DNA from: Rhinopomastus cyanomelas
Lineage: Eukaryota; Chordata; Aves; Bucerotiformes; Rhinopomastidae
Length of the DNA stretch: 64,000 nt
NCBI GenBank assembly: GCA_013400115.1
Contig: VXBP01001109.1
Span: 620,001 to 684,000, forward strand
Direction: 5' to 3'
Part shown: one piece after another, positions 36,046 to 46,005 of the stretch
Numbering within the stretch: position 1 is the first letter of the stretch
Layout: the number at the start of each line of letters is the position of its first letter
Made by a program: the position numbers and the translations under genes
The notes under the pieces: generated by a model
Databases searched by the model: none
Told to the model about the DNA's origin: nothing
The model's input: the letters and a program-made list of their open reading frames with translations, nothing else

Positions 36046-36375
36046 GTAAGGAACGGGTGTGAGCTGGAATAGAGGAGGTTCCACACCAGTCTGAGAAGGA
36101 ACTTCTTCCCTGTGAGTGTGACAGAGCACTGGAACAGGCTGCCCAGGGGGTTGTAGAATCTCCTTCTCTGGAGAAATTTAAAACCCACCTGACCATGTTC
36201 CTGTGTGACAGGATCTAAGGGATCCTGCTGTGGCAGGGAGATTGGACTGGATGATCTTTCAAGGTCCCTTCCAATCCCTAATGACTGGATCTAGGGGATC
36301 CTGTTCTGGCAGAGGGATTGGACTGGATGATCTTTCGAGGTCCCTTCCAATCCCTAATGTTCTGTGATTCTTTAT
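36046..36375 (+). mobile_element. CR1 LINE 3' fragment, type J, doubled 3' UTR
   Basis: The plus-strand copy begins at the GGGTGTGAGCTGGAATAGAG part of ORF2 and reaches the 3' end CCTAATG at 36283. A second complete 3' UTR follows at once. Unit 1 is 36211-36286 (76 bp, starts GGATCTAAGGGATCC, ends AATGACT). Unit 2 starts at 36287 (GGATCTAGGGGATCC) and runs through its own hairpins and TTCTGTGATTC tail. The two units differ at several sites. Confidence 0.95.
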
Positions 36376-37060
36376 AGGCACTTTCTATTTAAAATTCCAT
36401 ATTTTCTTTTTCCTTCATGTATTTTCTTTCCCCAACTCCTTATTGTAATACTGAGTAGTGAACAATCACTACCACCCCCAGGCATCCTTTAGATACTGTA
36501 GTAGGAGCACATTCTGACATCTGACACATACAACGCACGGCTGTCGTGATGGTGCTGTCCTAGGGCTAAAGACTCTGAACCTACGAGGTACAATTGTTGA
36601 AGAGCAGGATTGCAATAGAGTACCAATGGGGGAAACTAAAATACAACCACCCTAGGAACTCAATTCTGAGTTATTCAGTTGTCTCCTTTTCACAAACAGT
36701 AAAAAGTCCTTGAAAATACATAGAAGCCACAAAACCAAGAAAAGGAAGTCTGAAGGCCTGCAGCTTCTATCAACAGTCAGAAGGCTCCTTCTTCACATGC
36801 AGAACTGCAACTGCCAAATAGGTTCTCTGTAGCACACATGGGCAAACAAGCTCTTCTGCCTCAGTGGTGGAAGATATCCTTTTGCAGGGAGAGTAGCACC
36901 TATCTGCCACAAGATTCACTGTGCAGGTAGGTTTGTTAGTTACTGAGGAGCAGTGGAGTAGAAGCCCAAGTTTCCTTCCTTGGACATTTCCAAGCATCAA
37001 CAGAACAAAGCCCTAAGCAGTCTTTTCTGAGCTCCATCTGTCCCTGTTTTGAACTGGCAG
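36376..37060. other. Non-coding stretch
   Basis: Unique-looking DNA. A 76-codon minus-strand frame (36770-37000) has no recognisable motif. Confidence 0.5.
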
Positions 37061-37118
37061 ATGGACTAGAGACCTCACGAGGTCTGTTATAATTCCAGCC
37101 CGAATTATTCTGTGATTC
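37061..37118 (+). mobile_element. Old CR1 3'-terminal fragment
   Basis: ATGGACTAGAGACCTCACGA, then AATTCCAGCCCGAATTATTC and TGTGATTCCTTC follow the order of an older avian CR1 3' UTR end. About 58 bp survive. It is diverged from all type-J copies. Confidence 0.65.
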
Positions 37119-38022
37119 CTTCAGATCAGAAGATCATCTTGCTCAAGTTACAAGCAAACTGCATGATTGCATCTTTCCTCAGCTACGGTGACATAACCTC
37201 ACATGGAAACACAAACCAAACAAACACAAGAAAGGAGTAAATTGATGCCAGCCATCAAGGACAGCTGGCTGGCAACAGGAATGCGTGCAGAAGAGAAGAT
37301 GAGCAGATCTTCCTGGAAGTGTATCATTACAAAGCCTTTGCTTTGCAGCTTCAAGGCCAGGCCAGTTCAGGAGCTGCAGTAGTTTTTATTCTCTAAAAGA
37401 CAGCTGTCACACACATCAGCAACACAATTCACTCTAGCTTCAGTAAAAAGCTCCTTGCATTAATAAAGACAGTACAAAAAGCAAGAGCAAGTCTGTGGCA
37501 ATATATTGCAATGGCGATGCACGGAAATAGAGGAGGACCTGGCAGTAAGTGCAACAGCAAGTTCTGCAGTCCTCTAGGCAGTGATAGTGGTCACTGATGT
37601 TGTCCCTCACTCTTTACATCCCACCTTAAAATATTCTAATTTCACTTATCCCTAGCCACAAACCCTCTGCTTACTCAACTACTTAGAGCATCCTTTCAAA
37701 GGAGCATCAAAATAACCCAGAGAGTTTCTAGACTCAGCTTTGAAACTGGCTTCAGTCTCTCAGCCAGAAAGCCAACGGTGCTAGTGCTTTCTGTTTAAAA
37801 GAAAGCCACAGGAAAAGCGTGGGGTTGGCATCACCAACCAGCACACACACTGTGTCCCTTTACCCTGCACCCTCAGAGGTCTGGCTACGCAGTGTGGATG
37901 GCCACACATCCCAGGTAGAGGAAACAGCAGAGGCAACTCAAGGTACCTGCCATTCAGTGTCAACCCACTGCTCTGGTTCTGTGCCCTGTCCTTTTCGTAA
38001 TGTGCCGCTATGCGCTAAGGAA
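37119..38022. other. Non-coding stretch
   Basis: About 900 bp of unique-looking sequence. Antisense frames of 60-70 codons near 37781-38034 show no motif. Confidence 0.5.
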
Positions 38023-38076
38023 GTATCACAGTAATGATAAGGTTGGAAAAGACCTTAAAGATCATCCAGTCCAACA
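38023..38076 (-). mobile_element. CR1-like 3' hairpin relic (type 3), 55 bp
   Basis: Near-identical to 18428-18483, again consisting only of the tail and the terminal stem-loop (GGTTGGA / TCCAACC in sense), and truncated at the same point at the base of the stem (...CCAGTCCAAC on plus). Flanking DNA differs, so these are independent copies. Confidence 0.75.
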
Positions 38077-38879
38077 TCTTCAAAACAGAGAGGCAGTATT
38101 TCACATGCCCTTTCCCCTTTGCTCTGCACTGGCATAAAGAACCTGTGTTATGACATTTAGAATTAGTATCAATGATTTAAAAGCCCCCTCTGCCTTCCTG
38201 ATATGAAATCTGCATGTCTGAAGTTGCATGAGTGGAGCTGCTCAGTTTTCCCACTGGTGATCAAATAGTATTTTAGACAAACTGTTTCAGTTGTTAGATT
38301 GTTGAAGAGGTGAACTACAATCACTTGTTTTTCTTGGGCAGAAGCCTTCCTTTCCCATAGAAGGACACTGCGAGCAAATCAGTAGCAGCTGTACAGAACA
38401 TCTCATTGCAGGAATGCACCTGAAGAGGATAAATATAGCTCCTGTCTTTTAAAATTACTAATGTAAACCTGTGTCCATAACAAAATATGGCAAACCAGCT
38501 CTTTTTTTCCAGTTAGAGTTATTTTAATTGTAAGACCTCAATTTTATAATCAAGCCAAACAAGTCCTGTGTGGCTGAGCTCTGCGCTACGGCAGAGCCTA
38601 GAAAGTGTGGAATCAGGTACTGATGGAAATACTCAGTCACATGAAAGTGAGTAAAGAAGACACAATGCCTGTGATATCTCACATTCTAGGGTGTGGCCAG
38701 ATTGATCAAAATAAGAGTGTGAGATACCCCACCTCTGCCTACACGGGGAATCTGCCAGTAAAGATGTGTCCACGAGTAAGCCCACTGCTCAAAAGGTGAT
38801 TCAAGCTGGTCCACTATAGCATTTACTACCAGTAGTTGCCAGATAGTGTTGCTAAGAGGGATCTTAGCAAAACCCTTAG
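38077..38879. other. Non-coding stretch
   Basis: Unique-looking AT-rich DNA without a recognised gene or repeat. Confidence 0.5.
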
Positions 38880-38930
38880 CACCTGGATGATCAGGTGGTC
38901 CCTTCCAACCTTGAGTGATTCTGATTCCAT
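38880..38930 (+). mobile_element. CR1 3' end, another family (type 4)
   Basis: ACCTGGATGATCAGGTGGTC, CCTTCCAACCTTGAGTGATT and CTGATTCC form the plus-strand 3' terminus of a further CR1 family (tail GTGATTCTGATTC). Only about 50 bp survive. A type-J 3' UTR follows eleven bases later in the same orientation. Confidence 0.7.
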
Positions 38931-38940
38931 AACGTCTCCA

Positions 38941-39027
38941 GTGAAGTGATCCTGCTGTGGCAGGGGATTGGACTAGATGATCTTTTGGGGTCCCTTCCAA
39001 TCCCTAATGATTCTATGATTCTGTGAA
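38941..39027 (+). mobile_element. CR1 LINE 3' UTR fragment, type J
   Basis: An 87-bp plus-strand copy starting right after the ORF2 stop (GTGATCCTGCTGTGGCAGG) and including both hairpins and ATGATTCTATGATTCTGTG. Confidence 0.93.
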
Positions 39028-40267
39028 ATTATTTTACTCTTTCCACCCCCCGCTTCTCTGCCACAGGATCCAGGAACGACTTCAGGGTATTCACACAATC
39101 TACAGTTTTATGAAATCCAGCACAGGCAAGGTGCTGACACATGGCTAAACTCCAAGCATATAGAGAGACAATATTCTTTCTATACCTCTTCTTGAGACAC
39201 CGTGTTTCAACTTGGATGGCAATAGTTTGTGACCTTAAAGGAGAGCTGAAGTATTGTACTAGTATTGTAGAAGTCTTTCTCATTGTACATCAAGCAGAAA
39301 AGCCTCTATAGAAACAAACAGGTCTTATGTCTGTACATGTCTACAACAGGCTTCTGGTCACCTCATACTCCTAGTGAAACAACATCAAGACTGACTAGGA
39401 CAACTTTCATTCTTGCTGAGAGTCAAGAATTTGCTGGGACTAAAGGTGCACAAAGCCTGACTTTTCAGAACTTGTGGCCATGAGGGTGATCATTTCTACT
39501 CTGGTAAAGGGCCTTAGCCTCACACACTTTAATTTTAGCACCTGTGTCTAGTGAAAATGCACTCACATTTAATGAGCAAAACTGTCAGACTTCCAAAGCT
39601 ACGAGCTGTAGAAAATGTTGAGAACAGACTAGATTTCATAGAACGTAAATTCACCTAGTTAGGTATCCATTTATGGATTCAATGTGTGTGTTTACACAAC
39701 ACACACAGGTGTTATACATAAAGTATGTAGTAGCAGATGCTTTATACAGATTAAATGGTATTTTTATATGTCTCAGAAGTCTGTGCCTCATATTAGTACA
39801 ATAGATTGGCAGAATTTTCCATTGTTCCACTTCGAAGTATGCAATTATATTACCTTAATTGGAAGCACTGATGTGTTTGCACCGAGGATGTTTATTTGTA
39901 TTCTGACTACTGAGATATAAATACGGGACAACTTGCTATATTTAGTTTTCTACTCACTTGAATTTTTGTTCTCTGAATTTTATCTTTACAAACTATCACA
40001 CTGAGTTTATTTCCGATGCAGGAACTATGAAATTGAACTAATACAACCTAAAACCTCGTTTCTTATTTGGATCTCGGATTAATTCCATATAGTCAAAGAA
40101 GCTGTTAAGTGCAGAGTGCAGCAGTGAGAAGTACCACAACTTTTTTGACTCGTAAGTTGCAGCAGAATCCAACACGGTTAGGAATTAATACACTGAAGCA
40201 CTGGCATCTATTAATCCAAAGGATGCTTACAAAATTTAGGAGTCCTTTGTTATCAGTGCAGCCAGCG
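39028..40267. other. AT-rich non-coding stretch
   Basis: Unique-looking DNA with no gene or transposon recognised. It includes the short GT/AC hairpin annotated at 39684. Confidence 0.5.
39684..39706. repeat. GT/AC perfect hairpin
   Basis: GTGTGTGTT, a five-base spacer (TACAC) and AACACACAC make a perfect 9-bp inverted repeat; the arms are alternating purine-pyrimidine. Confidence 0.85.
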
Positions 40268-40599
40268 TGATGTGGTAGGGCCAGCTGGAGGACAGGTGCC
40301 CACCAAAGCTGCTCTATGACTCTCCTTTCTTGGATGGAGAGGGGAGAGAAAAATATAATGAGCAGCTAGTGAATAAAGACAACAACAGTTTAATAAAGCA
40401 GAAGCAAAAGCTGTGCAGGGAAGGAAAAGCAAATAATAAAGAAAAAAAGCCCCACAGCCTTGGTGCTGTGAAAGCACCGCTCAGCAGCAGCCAAAACACT
40501 GGTGTGGTATTAACAGCCCTCCAGCTACCACCACACACACAGCACTGTGAGAAATGGCATGGGGAGGTTCCACTCCATCCCAGCTGAACCAAATAGACA
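40268..40599 (-). mobile_element. Solo LTR of an avian endogenous retrovirus
   Basis: On the minus strand it opens TGTCTATTTGGTTCAGCTGG at 40599. It passes the GGCTGCTGCTGAGCGGTGCT block typical of this avian LTR family, a polyadenylation-type ATTAAA (about 40389), the TCTCTCCCCTCTCCATCC block (~40335), and a CCAGCTGGCCCTACCACATC close ending in CA. It is shorter than typical family members as I remember them, with internal deletions. No internal retroviral gene flanks it, so it is a solo LTR left by recombination. No clear target-site duplication is visible. Same family as 49731-50184. Confidence 0.72.
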
Positions 40600-41014
40600 T
40601 GGATACCCAGAACTTTTTATAGCTTTGACATTAGTGAAAATGCTGTGTATCTGATATGTTCTGAAATGTTGGGATGAGAATTTAATCCTTCTTTCAGGCT
40701 TTTTTATTTAGTGTTCTCACCTCATCATACAGTATCTGTATTAAATAACCCTCATCCTTTTCTAATCCCACATTAAAAACACATTACTTTGTCCTGCGCT
40801 TTATTTACTGCAATACAGTTACGTTTAGTCCTATACAGAGAGGTCTGACACCTGTGGTCAGTGGCTCTGAGAACTGCAGGCATTTGTTAGAGAAACAATC
40901 ATAACAATTCTCTAAACAGAACATGACATCTAAGTGTTTTTCCTCTGACAATTTGCTATTAGCTGGGGAAAAGTAATTAAAAATAAATCTCAGGATTACT
41001 TATTGGGTAATAGC
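40600..41014. other. AT-rich non-coding stretch
   Basis: About 400 bp, no gene or repeat recognised. Confidence 0.5.
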
Positions 41015-41155
41015 ATTCTAGATGTATCATAGAATTAAGGAATTCTCTAACTGTTTCTCTAACAAATTAAGGAATTCTATGATTCATAGAATTAAGGAAC
41101 TAATTAATTCGATTCTAGATGTGTCCTAGAATTAAGGAATTCTATGATTCTATCA
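41015..41155. repeat. Degenerate direct/inverted repeat cluster
   Basis: A ~32-bp module (ATTCTAGATGTATCATAGAA then TTAAGGAATTCT, 41015-41046) recurs at 41112-41142 with two changes. Partial copies (AATTAAGGAATTCTATGATTC, CATAGAATTAAGGAA) lie between them at 41064-41099. GAATTCTATGATTCATAGAATT (41072-41093) is a near-perfect palindrome. The ATTCTATGATT element resembles a CR1 tail. Confidence 0.85.
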
Positions 41156-41420
41156 TTCACTCCGCAAGAGGGTATATCTTTGACTCATCTAACGCACAGT
41201 AAACGTATGACTGAGGGTTTAGACACGCTTGAATTTTGGTCTCCTGGTGATTTACACTTGAATTCGCGTACCAGCACCTATGAGACCGCTTCAGAAATGC
41301 AGTTTCCAAGAGAAGCCTAAAAAGTGCACATGAAGTGCCTGTCTGTTACCTTATCTAGTCGCACCTGTTCACCTCAGAATTGTCTAATTTGACCTTTCGA
41401 ATTCAGCTGCTTCTCCTGCT
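41156..41420. promoter_or_regulatory. Candidate regulatory block, CpG-retaining
   Basis: About ten CpGs in roughly 270 bp of AT-rich unique DNA (for example ATTCGCGTACC near 41264, TAGTCGCACCTG near 41357). It has a CACCTGTTCACCT double E-box-like motif (41363-41375). Neither repeat nor open frame explains the CpGs. A conserved non-coding element is possible; unproven. Confidence 0.25.
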
Positions 41421-42384
41421 ATTCACCCAGCGTTCAGTCCAATGAGAAAAACATTTGGGATTTCTCACAACGTACATCCAGAGATAAAATGCCATTTCAC
41501 TGGGGGATGATCAGAACACGTTTAGTGTTGTGCGTGCATCATTTGACACGAACGCTGATTCGAGGAAAAGGTCCACAGTCGTCCTGATCTGACAGGATAC
41601 AACAGTGCACAGATACCAATCATGCTTTCCCTTTACCCTGGAAGCATCAGAAATAACTGAGAAGAATAAGATGAGAAGCAAACTGCCCAAAATCTGAAGG
41701 GGAGAAAAAAAATGAAGGAAGATCTCTGACATCCCTGCATCCCACAGAATCCATATTCTCAGCCTTCTCCTGAAATTTTGGGGGGGTTATTTGTCAGAGG
41801 CAACAGGAATGAAAGGAAAGTACTGTAAGCTAGTATTCTGGGCTTCCTAGAGAAACTTCCCTACAGATTTCCCCAGTCTACCTTCCAGGTGTTTGCGGAT
41901 GATTTTGGAACACCCTGAGGTTTTGATGAACTGCTGTCTCATAGATTTTTTTTCTGGAATAGAGGAAAACAAAGTCACAGACAACAGGAGGTTTCACTTT
42001 TTACAAGTCGTGGGAGATAAGAAAACGCACTTTTCATTTGCTTAAAGCCACAGAATTAGAACACCGTTACGGAGAAGTCAGGTTTGCTGATGTGCAGATA
42101 GACCAGAGGCTTTCTCCCGAACAATGGTCTCTCTATTCAGCATGAGCACATGTATAGGAAGGAATTCAATAGGTTTTCTTCCCAGGCCAGTGGTATTAGC
42201 ACACAAGCAGAGTTTGGCTGACAAAATGCTCACGTGTTCCCTTCGTTTCCCTTTCTCCAAGCTCACTGCTGTGTCACACAGGCACTGCAGGAACAAGAGA
42301 GGTGACAGCTCTGCCACAGACAAACCCGGTACTCACGCATTTGGTTACCTCGAGATGCCACTAAAACTCTGCAACCAAAATTGT
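41421..42384. other. Non-coding stretch
   Basis: Unique-looking DNA. Frames of 81-88 codons on opposite strands at 42078-42390 have no recognisable motif. Confidence 0.5.
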
Positions 42385-42490
42385 TCATAGAATCATTAGG
42401 GATTGGAAGGGACCGCGAAAGATCATCTAGTCCAATCCCCCTGCCACAGCAGGATCATCTAGACCAAGTCACACAGGAACACCTCCAGTT
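42385..42490 (-). mobile_element. CR1 LINE 3' fragment, type J
   Basis: A 106-bp minus-strand copy with tail, both hairpins, the ORF2 stop and a few codons upstream (CTGGAGGTGTTCCTGTGTGA in sense). It is truncated there. Confidence 0.93.
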
Positions 42491-43752
42491 GTTGATAGCA
42501 GCAGGTGTGGAAGAAGGGCTGTCACTGAAAGAAAGGGAAACACTTTTGCTAATCACACAGCAGCCTGTCTGTCATGATAGAAGCCTTCAAACTCTGCAAA
42601 AGCTTTTATGAAGAAGCAAGTACCACTACACTGGGACCAGGCAACTCAAGGGTCCATGTGCCAGGGTCAAAAATATGTAAAGGTAAGTAGAAACGTGTCA
42701 GCCAGGTAAATGGGAAACATTATCCCTCTTGCAGTATGACTCATGGCAGCCACACTTCACTGCTGGCCTCACTGCACAAGGCAGAAACTCTCTTCTCAGA
42801 AACCTTTCATACATAGGCTTCCTTGTCAAGGAATTTATGGTGTTCTATCGAATGTGAGGGTAGTGAACTGGATGAGATGCCAGAGCTGCCTTGCCTTCAC
42901 CAGCATTTATAGTGATATAACTGTCCTCTTTGCAGCAAACGTTCGTCCTCTTTGCAGCAAAATTCCTCCTCTGGAAGAACATGTTCTCATACTTTGTGCT
43001 TCACTAATGGCTTCAGCTCACTGGAGAATGAATCCAATGCACTGGAATCAATTTGCAATGATGCAAAACACATTTAAATCGAGGCACTGCCCTAGGATAT
43101 TGGCTGCAGAACAGACTATTTAAAAATGACTCAAATTTTAATTTCAGTGCAGTGAAGTTTTTTGTTAGGGTTTTTCTAGGTGCCCTTGCAGCAAAGAGTT
43201 GCTGTCATGATTCCTACCAGCCTTGATAGCTTCCTACAAAAAAAGCCTTCAAGCAGCCAAACTTATAGTGTCCTTTTACCACATGGAAAAGCTGAAAACA
43301 GTACACTTTACAGATGCGATTCTGCAGCTCCTTGGACCTCTCAAGAAGCCAGGTTATAACACTCATCTCTTTCAAAGTAAAGGTACAGCAGGATTTGCTT
43401 TTAAACCCTGAAAAGTTTGAGAAGCACAAGATAAAGTTTTTCTTTTTGTTTGGCTAAAGATTCTTTAAGCAATAAAGACTAAAATTAAGCAATTCATTAA
43501 AAAATCAAGCCGTACGTGAGAACATGTGTCTGAGTGAGACTGCAAGACCTCCCATTTTGTGAATTCTAGAGAGGTAAGATGGTCTAACATTGCTGTAACT
43601 ATTACAAAAAAACCAGAGCCCACGTTCCCCATGGAACAAGTAATATGAGCAAAGATCTCCACAGCTCCCTTAATGATCGAACAAATCTTTACACTGCAAG
43701 CCATAAGCATCATTGAATGGTTTCTCTATAAAATGTGCAAAGATATATAGGG
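42491..43752. other. Non-coding stretch with a 17-bp direct repeat
   Basis: Unique-looking. GTCCTCTTTGCAGCAAA occurs at 42923-42939 and again at 42945-42961, giving a 22-bp period. A 126-codon plus frame (42743-43123) spans it but has no known domain or splice context. Confidence 0.5.
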
Positions 43753-43942
43753 GAGTGAGGGTGACAGAGCACTGGAAGAGGCTTCTTAGGGGGGTCGTGG
43801 AGTCTCCTTCTCTGGAGATGTTTAAAACCCACCTGAATATGTTCCTGTGTGGCTGGATCTAGGTGATCCTGCTGTGGCAGGGGGATTGGACTAGATGCTC
43901 ATTTGAGGTCCCTTCCAATCCCTAATGTTCTGTGAATCTGTG
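43753..43942 (+). mobile_element. CR1 LINE 3' fragment, type J
   Basis: A 190-bp plus-strand copy from the GAGTGAGGGTGACAGAGCAC segment of ORF2 through GGCTGGATCTAG (D/L-x-stop), both hairpins, and the ATGTTCTGTGAATCTGTG tail. TTCTTAGG replaces the usual TGCCCAGG. Confidence 0.94.
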
Positions 43943-45269
43943 AAAACATTGTAAGAGATGCCACACTAAATCAGAAGTTTCATGCCTGTGAAGGAAATCT
44001 GAGAGAAATCTATCTATGGAATAGATTTTCACTTTTGTAGAGTAGAACTGATTACATAGTCATTAAAAACAAGGTCTGCTTTATAAAATGTAGCTCTTTC
44101 TGCTACATTTTGATCGTAATGAACCCAAACAGATCTAATGCCAGTATTAATGTTTTATACACAAAAATTACTAATAAAATATATATAGCACACAAGCCTG
44201 CTTTTGCTTCAACTTTGTGACAGCACTCTACAAAAGCAGGACCCACGCATTTTTTTTAGCCACTGAATTTAAAATACAAACCCTTGAACAGTTCCAGAAA
44301 GCTATAATTCATAGTACCAGTATAATAAAAAAACCCACCTAATTTAACATTGCACTAAAATTATTCAGCCATTGATTTAAGTAGCAGTTACTATTAGTTA
44401 AGAATTCATCGTGGAGAGCTTTTCAGGAATCACTCTTTTAGTTGTTTTGCAACCAAAATATTCTCAAGCGGAGATGTTTTTTTAATGTTACACAAATAAA
44501 ACCTTATACTCTATGCGTCACGTTTTCATGAGGGAAATTTGTAAATCAAGCATTTATTAGCCTATATTGTTCTATTTTCCAAATGGCTGTCAAACCATGT
44601 ATGGTTGGCAACTCCCTTTGAAGTAAATGAGTCACATTTATTCTCGATAAAGCATTCATTTTAACCAGGCACATTAGATATCATTAGCACAAATTCATTA
44701 TAAATTACACTTCAGGTTCTTTATGGAGTTATTTACCCAGCACTTTTTTATATTTGAAAGTTAACTAAGATAATATTAGTTTTAGTAAATGCCCTGCAGT
44801 TACCCAGATTTTCATATGAAATGATTTTTTTCTTGTTTTATATTATATTCACAAGGCACAAATATATAACCTGGGTTTATTTCACAACTATTAAATTGTG
44901 TTCTCTATTTATTTTCATTCAAATGATATATTTGAATTCATAAGCGTAATTTAAAAGGATGCTTTACAAGCTCCAATTTTTAAGAGTATAGGAATTCTAA
45001 ATAATTGCCTAATTATAATGGACTTAGTGCTCTTTATATGATATTTCTTTAAAAAGATATTTCTTCCTTAATGTATTGCTTTCAGCTTCATATGTTATTA
45101 TTGCAGTACCTACATCCATAACTTTCAGTAAATTTATAGAACAAGCTGTAATTTCTGTTCTGCCTCCAGCGTAGATAGGAGAACAGATCTGAGCTACCAG
45201 GCTGGAGGCTCTGCAGTGCCGTAGAGGGCGTTTGTTTTACTCCAGTCGTATCTGTGGTGCTATTTAGAG
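43943..45269. other. Very AT-rich non-coding stretch
   Basis: About 1.3 kb, strongly AT-rich with many TAAT/ATTA homeodomain-type cores and a TGAGTCA (AP-1-type) site near 44629. There are no repeats or frames of note. It could harbour conserved non-coding sequence, which only an alignment can tell. Confidence 0.4.
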
Positions 45270-45360
45270 TCATAGAATCATTAGGGACTGGAAGGGACCT
45301 CGAAAGATCATCCAGTCCAATCCACCTGCCACAGCAGGATCACCTAGACCAAGTCACACA
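45270..45360 (-). mobile_element. CR1 LINE 3' UTR fragment, type J
   Basis: A 91-bp minus-strand copy: TCATAGAATCATTAGGGACT tail side, both hairpins, the ORF2 stop and last codons (TGTGTGACTTGG in sense). It joins directly to the type-2 CR1 that follows. Confidence 0.94.
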
Positions 45361-46005
45361 TCCAGAGTTAGAAGGGACCACAGGATCATCCAGTTCCAAC
45401 CCCCCTGCCATGGGCAGGGACAACCCACCCTAGATCAGGCTGCCCAGAGCCTCATGCGGCCTGGCCTTAAACACCTCCAAGGATGAGGCCTCCACCACCT
45501 TCCAGGCCAACCCAGTCCAGGCCCTCACCACTCTCACAGTGAAGAACTTTCTCCTCACATCCAGTCTAAATCTACCCATCTCCAGCTTTGCTCCATTCCC
45601 CTGGACATCCTAAAAAGTCCCTCCCCAGCCTTTTTGTAGGCCCCTTTCAGATACTGGAAGGCCACAATAAGGTCACCATGGAGCCTCCTCTTCTCCAGAC
45701 TGAACAGCCCCAACTCGCTCAGTCTGGCCTCAGAGGAGAGGTGCTCCAGCCCTCTGATCATCCTCATGGCCCTCCTCTGCACTCACTCCAGCATGTCCAC
45801 ATCCCTCTTGTAATAAGGGCTCCAGAACTGGACACAGTGCTCCAGGTGGGGCCTCACGAGAGTGGAGTAGAGGGAGAGAATCACCTCCCTCGACCTGCAG
45901 GCCACACTTCTCCTGATGCAGGCCAGGATCCGGTTTGCCTTCCAGGCCGCAAGTGCACACTGCTGGCTCATGTTGAGCTTTTTGCCCACAAGCACCCCCA
46001 AGCTG
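45361..46005 (-). mobile_element. CR1 LINE, second family (type 2), ~645 bp
   Basis: This is the longest type-2 copy. Read on minus, the ORF2 C-terminus runs from LGVLVGKKLNMSQQCALAAW (46002 down) through SREVILSLYSTLVRPHLEHC to DMLE, where a TGA sits in a position normally CGA (~45783), a CpG-decay stop. The frame continues in register with VQRRAMRMIRGLEHLSSEAR and ELGLFSLEKRRLHGD (45555-45782). The 3' UTR has a near-perfect hairpin CCCTGCCCATGGCAGGG and GGTTGGAA...TTCTAAC. The terminal bases of the tail are missing at the type-J junction. Confidence 0.93.

Noticed and set aside
42743..43123. 126-codon plus-strand frame rich in Cys and His
   Set aside because: No known zinc-binding spacing or homologous family. 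It includes the local 17-bp repeat. Most likely chance.
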